Assembly (NCBI GenBank): GCA_043775015.1
Contig: JAYVSV010000003.1
Span: 1 to 64,000, forward strand
Length of the DNA: 64,000 nucleotides
Direction of reading: 5' to 3'
Origin: CANJXF01 sp043775015
GTDB taxonomy: Bacteria; Verrucomicrobiota; Verrucomicrobiia; Limisphaerales; CANJXF01
In this document: positions 16,323 through 23,640 of the stretch, piece after piece
Numbering within the stretch: position 1 is the first letter of the stretch
Layout of the letters: each line of letters starts with the position of its first letter
Translations under genes and position numbers: made by a program
Notes under the pieces: generated by a model
What the model was told of the DNA's origin: nothing
Databases searched by the model: none
Seen by the model: the letters and a program-made list of their open reading frames with translations, nothing else

Positions 16323-17943
16323 GATGAAGATGATTAAGACTCACAAATGGCAGGCGCTCACCGCCGGAATCGTGTTCGGTTTCGGCGCGGTCAACCTTTC
16401 TATTGCCGTCGATTGGCCGCAGTGGGGTGGCAAACAGGAACGCAACATGTATTCGCCGGCCAAGGGTTTGCCCAGCCAGTTCGATCCGGGAAAGCCAAAA
16501 TCCGGCACGGAAGAAATCGATCTGGCCACGACGAAAAACGTGAGGTGGGCCGTGAAAGTCGGTTCGCAAAGTTACGGCAACGTCACGGTCGCGGGTGGTA
16601 AAATTTTCATCGGCACCAACAATGAAAATCCGCGTGACCCGAAACATCAGGGCGACCGCAGTATTCTCATGTGCTTCGACGAGAAGACCGGAGAATTTCT
16701 CTGGCAACTCGTCGTGCCCAAACTCGCTTCCGGCAAAGTCAACGACTGGGAAAATCTCGGGCTGCTCTCCTCGCCGACCGTTGAGGGCAACCGCGTTTAC
16801 ATCGTGACCAGCCGTTGCGAAGTCATGTGTCTGGACGTCGATGGAATGAAAAACGGCAACGACGGCCCGTTCAAAGATGAAGGGCAATACGTCGTCGGCC
16901 CGGGCAAACCGAAAGTGGAAACAGGCCCGCGCGACGCCGACATCATTTGGAAATACGACATGATGGATGAGCTTGGTGTTTTCCCGCACAACGCTTCCAA
17001 TTGCTCAGTGCTAATCGTCGATGATATTGCTTACGCCTGCACCTCGAACGGCCAGGATTGGACGCACTCAAATATTCCCTCGCCGAACTCGCCCAGCTTT
17101 ATTGCGCTAAATAAAAACACCGGCGCATTGCTTGGTGAAGACGATGCGAAAATTGGGCCGCGTATTTTTCACGGCCAATGGAGTTCGCCTTCCACCGGAA
17201 AGATCAATGGCAAACCGCTCGTGTTTTTCGGCGGCGGCGACGGATTTTGTTACGCGTTCGATGCAAAACCGGTCAAGGAAGGCGACACGAGTTTCCTCAA
17301 AAAAGTCTGGTGGGTCGATTGCAATCCGCCGGAATACAAGAAAACCAAAGAAGGCGAAACGATCAAATATCCCGCTGCGGAAGGCCCGAGCGAAGTGAAT
17401 TCAACTCCGGTGTTTTACAAAAATCGCGTGTACGTGGCGACGGGGCAGGACCCGGAACACGGCGAAGGTGTGGGACGATTGCTCTGTTTGGATGCAACCA
17501 AAACGGGTGACATCACGAAGACCGGAATCATCTGGGATTACAAAAAAATTCACCGCAGCATTTCCACGGTGTCGATTGATCCTGAAACCGGCCTTTTGTT
17601 CGTCGGCGATTTTTCCGGATTTCTCCACTGCCTCGATGCCGAAACGGGAAAAGTATATTGGACGCACGACATGAAAGCGCACATGTGGGGTTCAACCTTG
17701 GTCGCCGATGGAAAAGTTTATGCCGGTGATGAGGATGGCGATTTCGTGGTGCTTGCCGCGACGAAGGAGAAAAAAGTTCTCAGCGAAACAAACATGGGCG
17801 CGCCGGTTTATTCCACCCCCGTTGTTGCCAACGGAAATATTTACATCGCCAGCAACACGCATCTCTATGCGCTTGGAAATTCAGCCAAACCGGTCAACGC
17901 AGACCAGGCTCCAAAAGTTGATTTGGATTTGAAAAAACCGTAA
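16321..17943 (+). CDS. secreted PQQ-type beta-propeller protein
   Basis: A 540-residue secreted propeller. The signal peptide is TAGIVFGFGAVNLSIA, followed by VDWPQWGGKQERNMYSPAKG, the standard entry of this family. Blades carry YGNVTVAGGKIFIGTNN, LMCFDEKTGEFLWQL, FLHCLDAETGKVYWTHDMK and ADGKVYAGDEDGDFVVL. It is shorter than the first propeller and lacks its C-terminal jellyroll. ATG 16321 is chosen from three nearby in-frame starts because it gives a clean signal peptide. Such proteins are very numerous in Verrucomicrobia and Planctomycetes; cofactor binding and enzymatic role are not established by the sequence. Confidence 0.88.
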   Translation: MMKMIKTHKWQALTAGIVFGFGAVNLSIAVDWPQWGGKQERNMYSPAKGLPSQFDPGKPKSGTEEIDLATTKNVRWAVKVGSQSYGNVTVAGGKIFIGTNNENPRDPKHQGDRSILMCFDEKTGEFLWQLVVPKLASGKVNDWENLGLLSSPTVEGNRVYIVTSRCEVMCLDVDGMKNGNDGPFKDEGQYVVGPGKPKVETGPRDADIIWKYDMMDELGVFPHNASNCSVLIVDDIAYACTSNGQDWTHSNIPSPNSPSFIALNKNTGALLGEDDAKIGPRIFHGQWSSPSTGKINGKPLVFFGGGDGFCYAFDAKPVKEGDTSFLKKVWWVDCNPPEYKKTKEGETIKYPAAEGPSEVNSTPVFYKNRVYVATGQDPEHGEGVGRLLCLDATKTGDITKTGIIWDYKKIHRSISTVSIDPETGLLFVGDFSGFLHCLDAETGKVYWTHDMKAHMWGSTLVADGKVYAGDEDGDFVVLAATKEKKVLSETNMGAPVYSTPVVANGNIYIASNTHLYALGNSAKPVNADQAPKVDLDLKKP

Positions 17944-17964
17944 TCGTTCGCTCAAAATAAAACC

Positions 17965-19671
17965 ATGCCATCGCTGCCTCGATTAACCCGTACACAATGG
18001 CTCATCTGCATTATCGCGGCCATCGGATTTTTATTCGATACCTACGAGCTTCTGATGACGCCGCTCGTTGGGGTTCCCGCGATTGCTGAATTGCTGCAAG
18101 TGCCGCCGAACAATCCGCTCGTGACCGAGTGGATGGGAAAAATGCTTTGGATGAGCGCGCTGTGTGGAGGCGTGTTTGGTTTGCTCGGCGGTTGGCTGAT
18201 TGATCGTTTCGGTCGCAAACGCATCATGGCGTTGAGCATTTTTGTTTATTCACTTTCGCCGGTTGCGGCTGCGTTGAGCACCACGTTGCCCATGTTTATT
18301 TTTTTTCGTTGCACGACTTTTATCGGCGTCTGCGTCGAGTTCGTCGCGGCGATTACCTGGCTGGCGGAATTGTTTCCTGATCCGCGCCGCAGGAAAATTA
18401 TTCTCGGAACCACACAGGCATTCGCTTCGTTAGGCGGCATTCTAGTTACTTTGGTGAGTGCCTGGATCGTTGCGAACGCCAACTCCCTCCCTGCCCTGCA
18501 TCTGCCGGAAATTTTCAACGCTCACGCAACCTGGCGCTACACCCTTTTTACGGGATTACTTCCCGCGATTCCAATTGCGTTGCTGTTGCCGTTCGTTCCT
18601 GAATCGCAAATCTGGCGAGAGAGGCGCGAAGCCGGAACTTTGAAGCGTCCCAGTTTTGGAGAATTGTTTTCGCCAGCATTGCGTCGCGCCACCATCGTCA
18701 CGGCGCTGCTTTCGGCCTGCGCGTATGCTGCAGCTTTCGGCGCGTTGCAATTAACTCCGTTGCGCATCGCGCCCGGTTTGCCGGAACTTGCTGAACAACG
18801 CAAAGGGCTGAAGCCGTTGCAAGACGAGGCAAAAAATCTGAACCAACAACTCACTGCGGCGATGCCCGCGTTCGAGCAAGCGACCAAAGAAATTCCCGGA
18901 CTGGCTGAAGTCGCCGCGCAACGAGCCAAAACGCGCATCGCGATGCGCACTCCGAAAAAGATGGTCGATGATCCTGCTGCAACTGATTCCCAAAAGGCTG
19001 CTGCCAAAATACAACTCGCGTCGCTCTCCACTCGCATCGGCCAACTCGACACGAACCTGACGCAACTGACCGTCGAGAAACCCGAAGCAAAACAAGCCAT
19101 CATTGCCCGCGAGAAAATTTTGAAACAGCTCGGTGACAATCGCGAGCTACAAGAACCGCTCGACCGAAAAATCAAGGAGGTCGGCAACAAGATGCAAGGC
19201 TTCCAGGAAACAGGTGGATTGATTGGTCGCATTTCGCTTGCGATTCTGCTGCTTGTCGCAATTTCGCATCGTGCCTTGCTCCGCATTTTTATCGTGCCCG
19301 GACTGTTGATGTTTCCCGTCACGTATTGGATGCTTTACCACACCTCCGCGCCGGCCATGCAGTGGGGAATTTTCTTTTGCGGGCTACTGGTCGTAGCCCA
19401 ATTCAGTTACTTCGGCGAATATTTGCCCAAAATTTTCCCGCTGCATTTGCGCGGGACGGGCGGGAGTTTTGCGACGAACGTGGGCGGTCGAATGATTGGA
19501 ACGTCCGCCGCATTTCTAACCACCAACCTGCTCGCTCCGAAAATGAATGCGACTCTGACCTTCGACCAGATCGCAATGGCAGCCGGAATTGTTGGGACGA
19601 CTGTTTTCGTCCTCGCGCTGATTTTAAGTTTCTTTCTGCCCGAACCAAAAGTGGAACCTTCAGAGCAGTAA
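17965..19671 (+). CDS. MFS transporter with large coiled-coil loop insert
   Basis: A 568-residue major facilitator. The N-terminal half has the sugar-porter-like motif A (GGWLIDRFGRKR, residues 75-86), membrane helices from residue 12, and an ILGTTQAFASLGGILVTLVSAWI segment. Helix 7 (TALLSACAYAAAFGALQL) is followed at residues 270-415 by a hydrophilic, helix-forming region full of Ala, Gln, Glu and Lys with heptad-like spacing. Helix 8 then resumes (IGRISLAILLLVAISH). By MFS topology this loop is periplasmic. Standard members have only a few residues there. Substrate unknown. It is followed after 4 bp by an adenylate-forming enzyme gene. Confidence 0.85.
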   Translation: MPSLPRLTRTQWLICIIAAIGFLFDTYELLMTPLVGVPAIAELLQVPPNNPLVTEWMGKMLWMSALCGGVFGLLGGWLIDRFGRKRIMALSIFVYSLSPVAAALSTTLPMFIFFRCTTFIGVCVEFVAAITWLAELFPDPRRRKIILGTTQAFASLGGILVTLVSAWIVANANSLPALHLPEIFNAHATWRYTLFTGLLPAIPIALLLPFVPESQIWRERREAGTLKRPSFGELFSPALRRATIVTALLSACAYAAAFGALQLTPLRIAPGLPELAEQRKGLKPLQDEAKNLNQQLTAAMPAFEQATKEIPGLAEVAAQRAKTRIAMRTPKKMVDDPAATDSQKAAAKIQLASLSTRIGQLDTNLTQLTVEKPEAKQAIIAREKILKQLGDNRELQEPLDRKIKEVGNKMQGFQETGGLIGRISLAILLLVAISHRALLRIFIVPGLLMFPVTYWMLYHTSAPAMQWGIFFCGLLVVAQFSYFGEYLPKIFPLHLRGTGGSFATNVGGRMIGTSAAFLTTNLLAPKMNATLTFDQIAMAAGIVGTTVFVLALILSFFLPEPKVEPSEQ

Positions 19672-19675
19672 TACC

Positions 19676-20743
19676 ATGACTCAACTCACCTCCGACCAAG
19701 CCAGACAACAACTCGAAACGCACCTTCGCGAAACCATCGAATGGCATTTTTCACCGGAAACGGGCTGCCCCTTCTGGCTCGATTGGGCGAAGAAAAATTT
19801 CGATCCGCGCAAAGAAATTCAATCATTCGCGGACATGCAAAAGTTTCCGCACTTCGCCGATGAATCATTGCGCGACATGCAACCGGAAGTCTGGGTCCCA
19901 GCGCAGTTCAAAGGTAAGCCGTTCAGCATTTTTGAAACCGGCGGCACAACCGGCATGCCCAAGCAACGGATTGGCTGGAATGATTACAAAGTTGATTACT
20001 CCGAGTTCAGCGAAAAAATTTCCGACGAACATTTTCCGCGCAATCATTACTGGTTGATGATGGGGCCAACTGGACCACGCCGCCTGCGCCTGGCCATCGA
20101 ACATCTTGCGAATGTTCGTGGTAGCTCCTGCTATTTCATCGACCTCGATCCGCGCTGGGTAAAAAAGCTCATCACCAACAAACACTTCGACCAGGCCCGT
20201 GCCTACATGGACCACGTTGTGGACCAGGCCGTGACTATTTTGAAAAACCGCAAGGTGAGCGGACTTTTTACAACGCCAAAACTTCTTGAGGCGCTCGCAG
20301 AAAAAATCGACTTGTGGGACGCTGGTATCCGTGGCGTTTTTTGTGGCGGAACAACGATGGCTCCGCAATACGTGCGATTCATCGTCGAAGAAGTTTTGGA
20401 AGGCCGCATCGGCTTTTATCCAACCTACGGCAATACGCTGATGGGACTCGCAGCGAGTGTTCCGCTGAAACCTGATGACAATTTCTCCATCACTTACTAC
20501 GCGCCGCAACCTCGCGCCGTTTTGCGCGTCGTCGATCCGAACAACACCACGCAATTAAAAAATTATGGTGAATGGGGCCGCGTCGAACTCACCACACTGA
20601 CCAAGGAATTTTTCATGCCGCGCTTTCTCGAACGCGACGAAGCCATCCGCCGCGAACCGCGCGCGCCTTACGCCTGGGATGGCGTTGCCGAAGTCCGTCC
20701 GTTCGGGGCGATGGAGAAAAATATTGTTGAAGGGGTTTATTAA
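19676..20743 (+). CDS. adenylate-forming enzyme, PaaK/LuxE-like core
   Basis: A 355-residue member of the AMP-forming ligase fold. Motif A3 is clear (FETGGTTGMPKQR, about residues 85-98), and the A5-like aromatic motif FYPTYGNTLMG is near 247. FFMPRFLERDEAIR near 315 stands where A7 would be. The protein stops soon after, without the C-terminal lid domain carrying the A10 lysine, which PaaK (about 430 residues) has. It is similar in size to LuxE-type acyl-protein synthetases. Together with the aldehyde dehydrogenase downstream it could activate a carboxylate for reduction; this is inference. The MFS gene ends 4 bp upstream, and a YefM/YoeB pair separates it from the dehydrogenase. Confidence 0.75.
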   Translation: MTQLTSDQARQQLETHLRETIEWHFSPETGCPFWLDWAKKNFDPRKEIQSFADMQKFPHFADESLRDMQPEVWVPAQFKGKPFSIFETGGTTGMPKQRIGWNDYKVDYSEFSEKISDEHFPRNHYWLMMGPTGPRRLRLAIEHLANVRGSSCYFIDLDPRWVKKLITNKHFDQARAYMDHVVDQAVTILKNRKVSGLFTTPKLLEALAEKIDLWDAGIRGVFCGGTTMAPQYVRFIVEEVLEGRIGFYPTYGNTLMGLAASVPLKPDDNFSITYYAPQPRAVLRVVDPNNTTQLKNYGEWGRVELTTLTKEFFMPRFLERDEAIRREPRAPYAWDGVAEVRPFGAMEKNIVEGVY

Positions 20744-20772
20744 ACTGCGATCCGTTTGACATCTTTTCGTTT

Positions 20773-20792
20773 CTGGACAAATATCTGTCCAG
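20773..20792. promoter_or_regulatory. likely YefM/YoeB operator palindrome
   Basis: ctggacaaatatctgtccag is a near-perfect 20-bp palindrome (7-bp outer arms ctggaca/tgtccag, one mismatched pair inside). It ends 2 bp before the antitoxin ATG, so bound repressor would cover the ribosome-binding region or leader. Autoregulation by YefM and the YefM-YoeB complex at palindromes near the start is established for the family; its use here is inferred. Confidence 0.7.
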
Positions 20793-20794
20793 AT

Positions 20795-21052
20795 ATGAGT
20801 ACCATCAGCTACACGACGGCACGCGAGAATTTAGCCCGGACGATGGACCGCGTTTGTGACGATCGCGAGCCCGTGGTCATCACCCGCCAGAAACAACGTT
20901 CCGTCGTCATGCTTTCGCTGGAAGATTATGAGTCATTGTCTGAAACGGCTTATCTGCTCAAAAGCCGCGCCAACGCACGCCGACTGCTCGCGGCCGCAAA
21001 GCAGTTGGAGGCCAGCAAAGGTAAATCCCGCAAGGTCAACCTCGAAGCATGA
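20795..21052 (+). CDS. yefM: YefM/Phd-family antitoxin
   Basis: An 85-residue antitoxin with the family pattern: SYTTARENLARTMDRVCDDREPVVITRQKQRSVVMLSLEDYESLSET for DNA binding and dimerisation, then a charged, probably disordered toxin-binding tail (residues 60-85). ATG 20795 gives the standard N-terminus; reading from 20756 would add an unlikely extension over the operator. It overlaps the toxin gene by 4 bp (ATGA). It lies between the ligase and the aldehyde dehydrogenase, all on one strand. It neutralises YoeB and represses the operon. Confidence 0.92.
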   Translation: MSTISYTTARENLARTMDRVCDDREPVVITRQKQRSVVMLSLEDYESLSETAYLLKSRANARRLLAAAKQLEASKGKSRKVNLEA

Positions 21053-21303
21053 ATCTGATTTTTTCGGATCAGGCCTGGGAAGATTATCAATATTGGCAGG
21101 AGACGGACAAAAAAATGATTAGGCGGATTCACGAATTACTTAAAGACATCCGGCGTAATCCGCACTCCGGTATAGGCAAACCTGAACCGCTGCGCCACGC
21201 CCTGGCTGGTTTTTGGTCGCGACGAATTGACCAGGAGCATCGCCTGGTCTATCGCTTCACTGAGCAAGTAATTTTGCTGGCGCAAATGCGGTATCATTAT
21301 TAA
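21049..21303 (+). CDS. yoeB: YoeB/Txe-family mRNA interferase toxin
   Basis: An 84-residue ribosome-dependent endoribonuclease of the RelE fold. The family features are IFSDQAWEDYQYW at the N-terminus, SGIGKPEPLRHALAGFWSRRIDQEHRLVYRF in the catalytic centre (Glu, Arg and His all present), and the hallmark C-terminus MRYHY with the catalytic His/Tyr pair. All residues expected for activity are visible, so the toxin is probably functional. The dehydrogenase gene starts 11 bp after its stop. Confidence 0.93.
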   Translation: MNLIFSDQAWEDYQYWQETDKKMIRRIHELLKDIRRNPHSGIGKPEPLRHALAGFWSRRIDQEHRLVYRFTEQVILLAQMRYHY

Positions 21304-21314
21304 TTCAAACCATC

Positions 21315-22751
21315 ATGACTCAACTCCCTCACATTCCCGTTCTCCGTCGCGGCAAAGCCTACGAAAGCCTCGACAAGATAAATATCACGAATCATCGCAC
21401 CGGCGAAACGATGGCACAAGTCAGCACCGTCAACGCGGGAATTATTCGCAAAGATTTGCAACGGATCGGTGAATCTCGCGCGGCGGTGAAGAAGTTTTCC
21501 GTCGCGCAGCTCATCGAGATTTCGGCCAAGGCGGGCGATCTTTTCCTGAATGGCACCCTGCCCTTTGGCGACAAGGGCCACACGCAATCACCACAGGAAT
21601 ATATTGAGACGCTTTCGTCCACGAGCGGGCTGCCGCATGTGATGGTCCGGCGCAACATGCAGAAGGTTCATCACGCGCTGACGAATTTGAAAACGGTTTT
21701 GAATGGTTTGACGCGCGGGCTGGATCTCTCGATCCTCGACAGCGGTTTTGGCGAGCAGTTTGGGACAAAGCTCAGTTTCTTTCCCACCACGCAAGCGCTC
21801 GGCCTCGTCATGCCGAGCAATTCACCCGCAGTCAATTCACTCTGGCTTCCGGCGATTGCGCTGAAAATTCCGGTCATCATCAAACCGGGAAAAGAAGAGC
21901 CGTGGACGCCGTATCGTTTGATTCAGGCATTCATCGCGGCAGGTTGCCCAGCGGAGGCGTTTGGATTTTATCCGACTGATCATGAAGGCGCGGGTGAAAT
22001 TTTAAAAAGCTGCGGACGCGCTCTGATTTTCGGCGACAAAAATACGACAGCACAATATGCGAGCAATCCGGCGATCCAGGTTCATGGCCCGGGCTGGAGC
22101 AAGATTCTCATCGGCGACGATTGCATTGAAAATTGGCGCGACTATTTGGACGTGATGGTTTCATCCATATCCGACAACGGCGGGCGCAGTTGCATCAACG
22201 CTTCGGCCATCGTGGTTCCAAAATACGCGGCAGAGATTGCGGATGCATTGGCGCAAAAACTTGGGCCGATTCAACCGACAAAACCGGATGATGAAAATGC
22301 GAAACTCTCCGGCTTTGCGAATGTGAAAATGGCGGAGTTCATCGAGGCGCAAATTGAGGATGGATTGAAAACTTCAGGCGCGACTGACGCGACGGCGAAA
22401 TATCGCAACGGCTCGCGCAAGATCGAATTCGACGGTGGAACCTACATGCGGCCAACCATCGTGTTGTGCGACTCGTTTGCTCACCCGCTGTCCAACAAGG
22501 AATTTCTTTGTCCCTACGCCAGCGTCGTTCAAATTCCGCAAGCCGAGATGCTGAAACAAATTGGTTACTCTCTCGCGGTCACCGCGATTACGAAGGACAA
22601 GAATTTTATCGAACAACTGACGGAGTTTCCACACATCGAGCGATTGAACATCGGCCCGATTTCCACGATGAAAATTTCCTGGGATCAACCGCACGAGGGC
22701 AACATGTTCGAGTTTCTCTACAAACGGCGAAGTATCGAACGCGCAAGTTGA
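21315..22751 (+). CDS. aldehyde dehydrogenase-superfamily enzyme (probably acyl-reducing)
   Basis: A 478-residue ALDH-fold protein. The Rossmann-type segment is LGLVMPSNSPAVNSLWLPAIALKIPVIIKPGKEEP (split here in two parts: LGLVMPSNSPAVNS and LKIPVIIKPGKEEP), and the catalytic cysteine is Cys293 in NGGRSCINAS. Where classical aldehyde dehydrogenases carry ELGG with the general-base Glu, this protein reads VHGPGWSKILIG, without the Glu. Loss of that Glu is typical of acylating or acyl-reducing members such as LuxC-like enzymes, so reduction of an activated acid to an aldehyde is plausible. It is sandwiched between two toxin-antitoxin pairs. The last 47 residues recur, identical, as a fragment at 23376-23555. 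Confidence 0.83.
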   Translation: MTQLPHIPVLRRGKAYESLDKINITNHRTGETMAQVSTVNAGIIRKDLQRIGESRAAVKKFSVAQLIEISAKAGDLFLNGTLPFGDKGHTQSPQEYIETLSSTSGLPHVMVRRNMQKVHHALTNLKTVLNGLTRGLDLSILDSGFGEQFGTKLSFFPTTQALGLVMPSNSPAVNSLWLPAIALKIPVIIKPGKEEPWTPYRLIQAFIAAGCPAEAFGFYPTDHEGAGEILKSCGRALIFGDKNTTAQYASNPAIQVHGPGWSKILIGDDCIENWRDYLDVMVSSISDNGGRSCINASAIVVPKYAAEIADALAQKLGPIQPTKPDDENAKLSGFANVKMAEFIEAQIEDGLKTSGATDATAKYRNGSRKIEFDGGTYMRPTIVLCDSFAHPLSNKEFLCPYASVVQIPQAEMLKQIGYSLAVTAITKDKNFIEQLTEFPHIERLNIGPISTMKISWDQPHEGNMFEFLYKRRSIERAS

Positions 22752-22824
22752 ACCATGTGTTCATGAATGCGATGGAGAATTACAGCGCGTGACACTAGCG
22801 TCAAATCTGCTAAGGTAAAACCAG

Positions 22825-23061
22825 ATGAAAACAGTGCCGACATATAATTTTCCTCAGGACGTTCCCATCTGGGTTGACGCGGAACGATTGAGCGGCGCAC
22901 CCTGTTTCAAAGGCACGCGCGTGCCGGTGGACAGCCTTTTCAAAAATCTGGAAAGCGGCCTTAGCCTCGACGAATACCTGGATTGTTTTCCCGACGTGAC
23001 GCGTGAACAAGCCGTTGCCGTTTTAGAATACGCCCACAAGGCGGCGCTTCAAGCTGCATGA
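22825..23061 (+). CDS. DUF433-family antitoxin
   Basis: A 78-residue DUF433 protein, the usual antitoxin partner of DUF5615 PIN-like proteins. The signature APCFKGTRVPVDSLFKNLESG is at residues 27-47, followed by the helical SLDEYLDCFPDVTREQAVAVLEYA region with a helix-turn-helix-like layout. A ribosome-binding site (taaggt) precedes the ATG. It overlaps the next gene by 4 bp. The pair is inserted directly after the dehydrogenase gene and before a fragment of a second copy of that gene's end. Confidence 0.9.
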   Translation: MKTVPTYNFPQDVPIWVDAERLSGAPCFKGTRVPVDSLFKNLESGLSLDEYLDCFPDVTREQAVAVLEYAHKAALQAA

Positions 23062-23375
23062 AGGTTCTGCTGGATGCTTGCGTCCCGCGTCCGTTGCGCA
23101 ATTTTCTCCTCAGCCACACCGTTCAAACCGCGCAGGAAATGGGCTGGGGAAAACTGAAAAATGGTGCGTTGCTTCAAGCCGTCGAACCGCAGTTCGACGC
23201 GTTTCTCACCAGCGATCTAAACCTCAAATACCAGCAGAACGTTGCTGGGCGAAAACTTGCAATTCTGGTTTTGCCCACCAACGACTGGCCAACGCTCCGG
23301 CGCATGACGGATAAAATTGCGGACAAAGTCGCCACGCTGAAGCCGGGCGATTTTGTTGAAATGCCGATGGAGTAA
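23058..23375 (+). CDS. DUF5615 PIN-like toxin
   Basis: A 105-residue PIN-fold protein of the DUF5615 type. It begins with the acidic-strand motif KVLLDACVPRPLRNFL (Asp6) and has the second acidic segment FDAFLTSDLNLKYQQN, with Asp near residues 47-53. PIN proteins are metal-dependent RNases; activity here is inferred. Its stop codon is the exact boundary after which homology to the dehydrogenase 3' end begins. Confidence 0.88.
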   Translation: MKVLLDACVPRPLRNFLLSHTVQTAQEMGWGKLKNGALLQAVEPQFDAFLTSDLNLKYQQNVAGRKLAILVLPTNDWPTLRRMTDKIADKVATLKPGDFVEMPME

Positions 23376-23555
23376 TTGGCAGCCGCGACAAATCGCAAGA
23401 AGCGCAAAACATTTATCGAACAATTGACGGAATTCCCGCACATCGAGCGCCTGAACATCGGCCCGATTTCCACAATGAAAATTTCCTGGGACCAACCGCA
23501 TGAAGGGAACATGTTCGAGTTTCTTTACAAGCGTCGTTCGATTGAGCGGGCTTGA
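23376..23555 (+). pseudogene. second copy of the aldehyde dehydrogenase 3' end
   Basis: Translating this strand from about 23412 gives 47 residues identical to the C-terminus of the dehydrogenase at 21315-22751 (FIEQLTEFPHIERLNIGPIS through RRSIERA), followed by a stop. Upstream of that the match is weaker and fades at the stop of the DUF5615 gene. In the matching 141 bases about 22 differ, all at synonymous positions. There is no start codon, so it is a remnant: most simply the original or a foreign end of the gene, displaced by entry of the DUF433/DUF5615 module. Confidence 0.9.
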
Positions 23556-23640
23556 TCCCGTAGCCGCGTCTCAGCAGAGCGCGGGTGACTCTCTTGCATC
23601 GTGATATGAAAACGTTCGACCGCGCTCTGCCGAGACGCGG

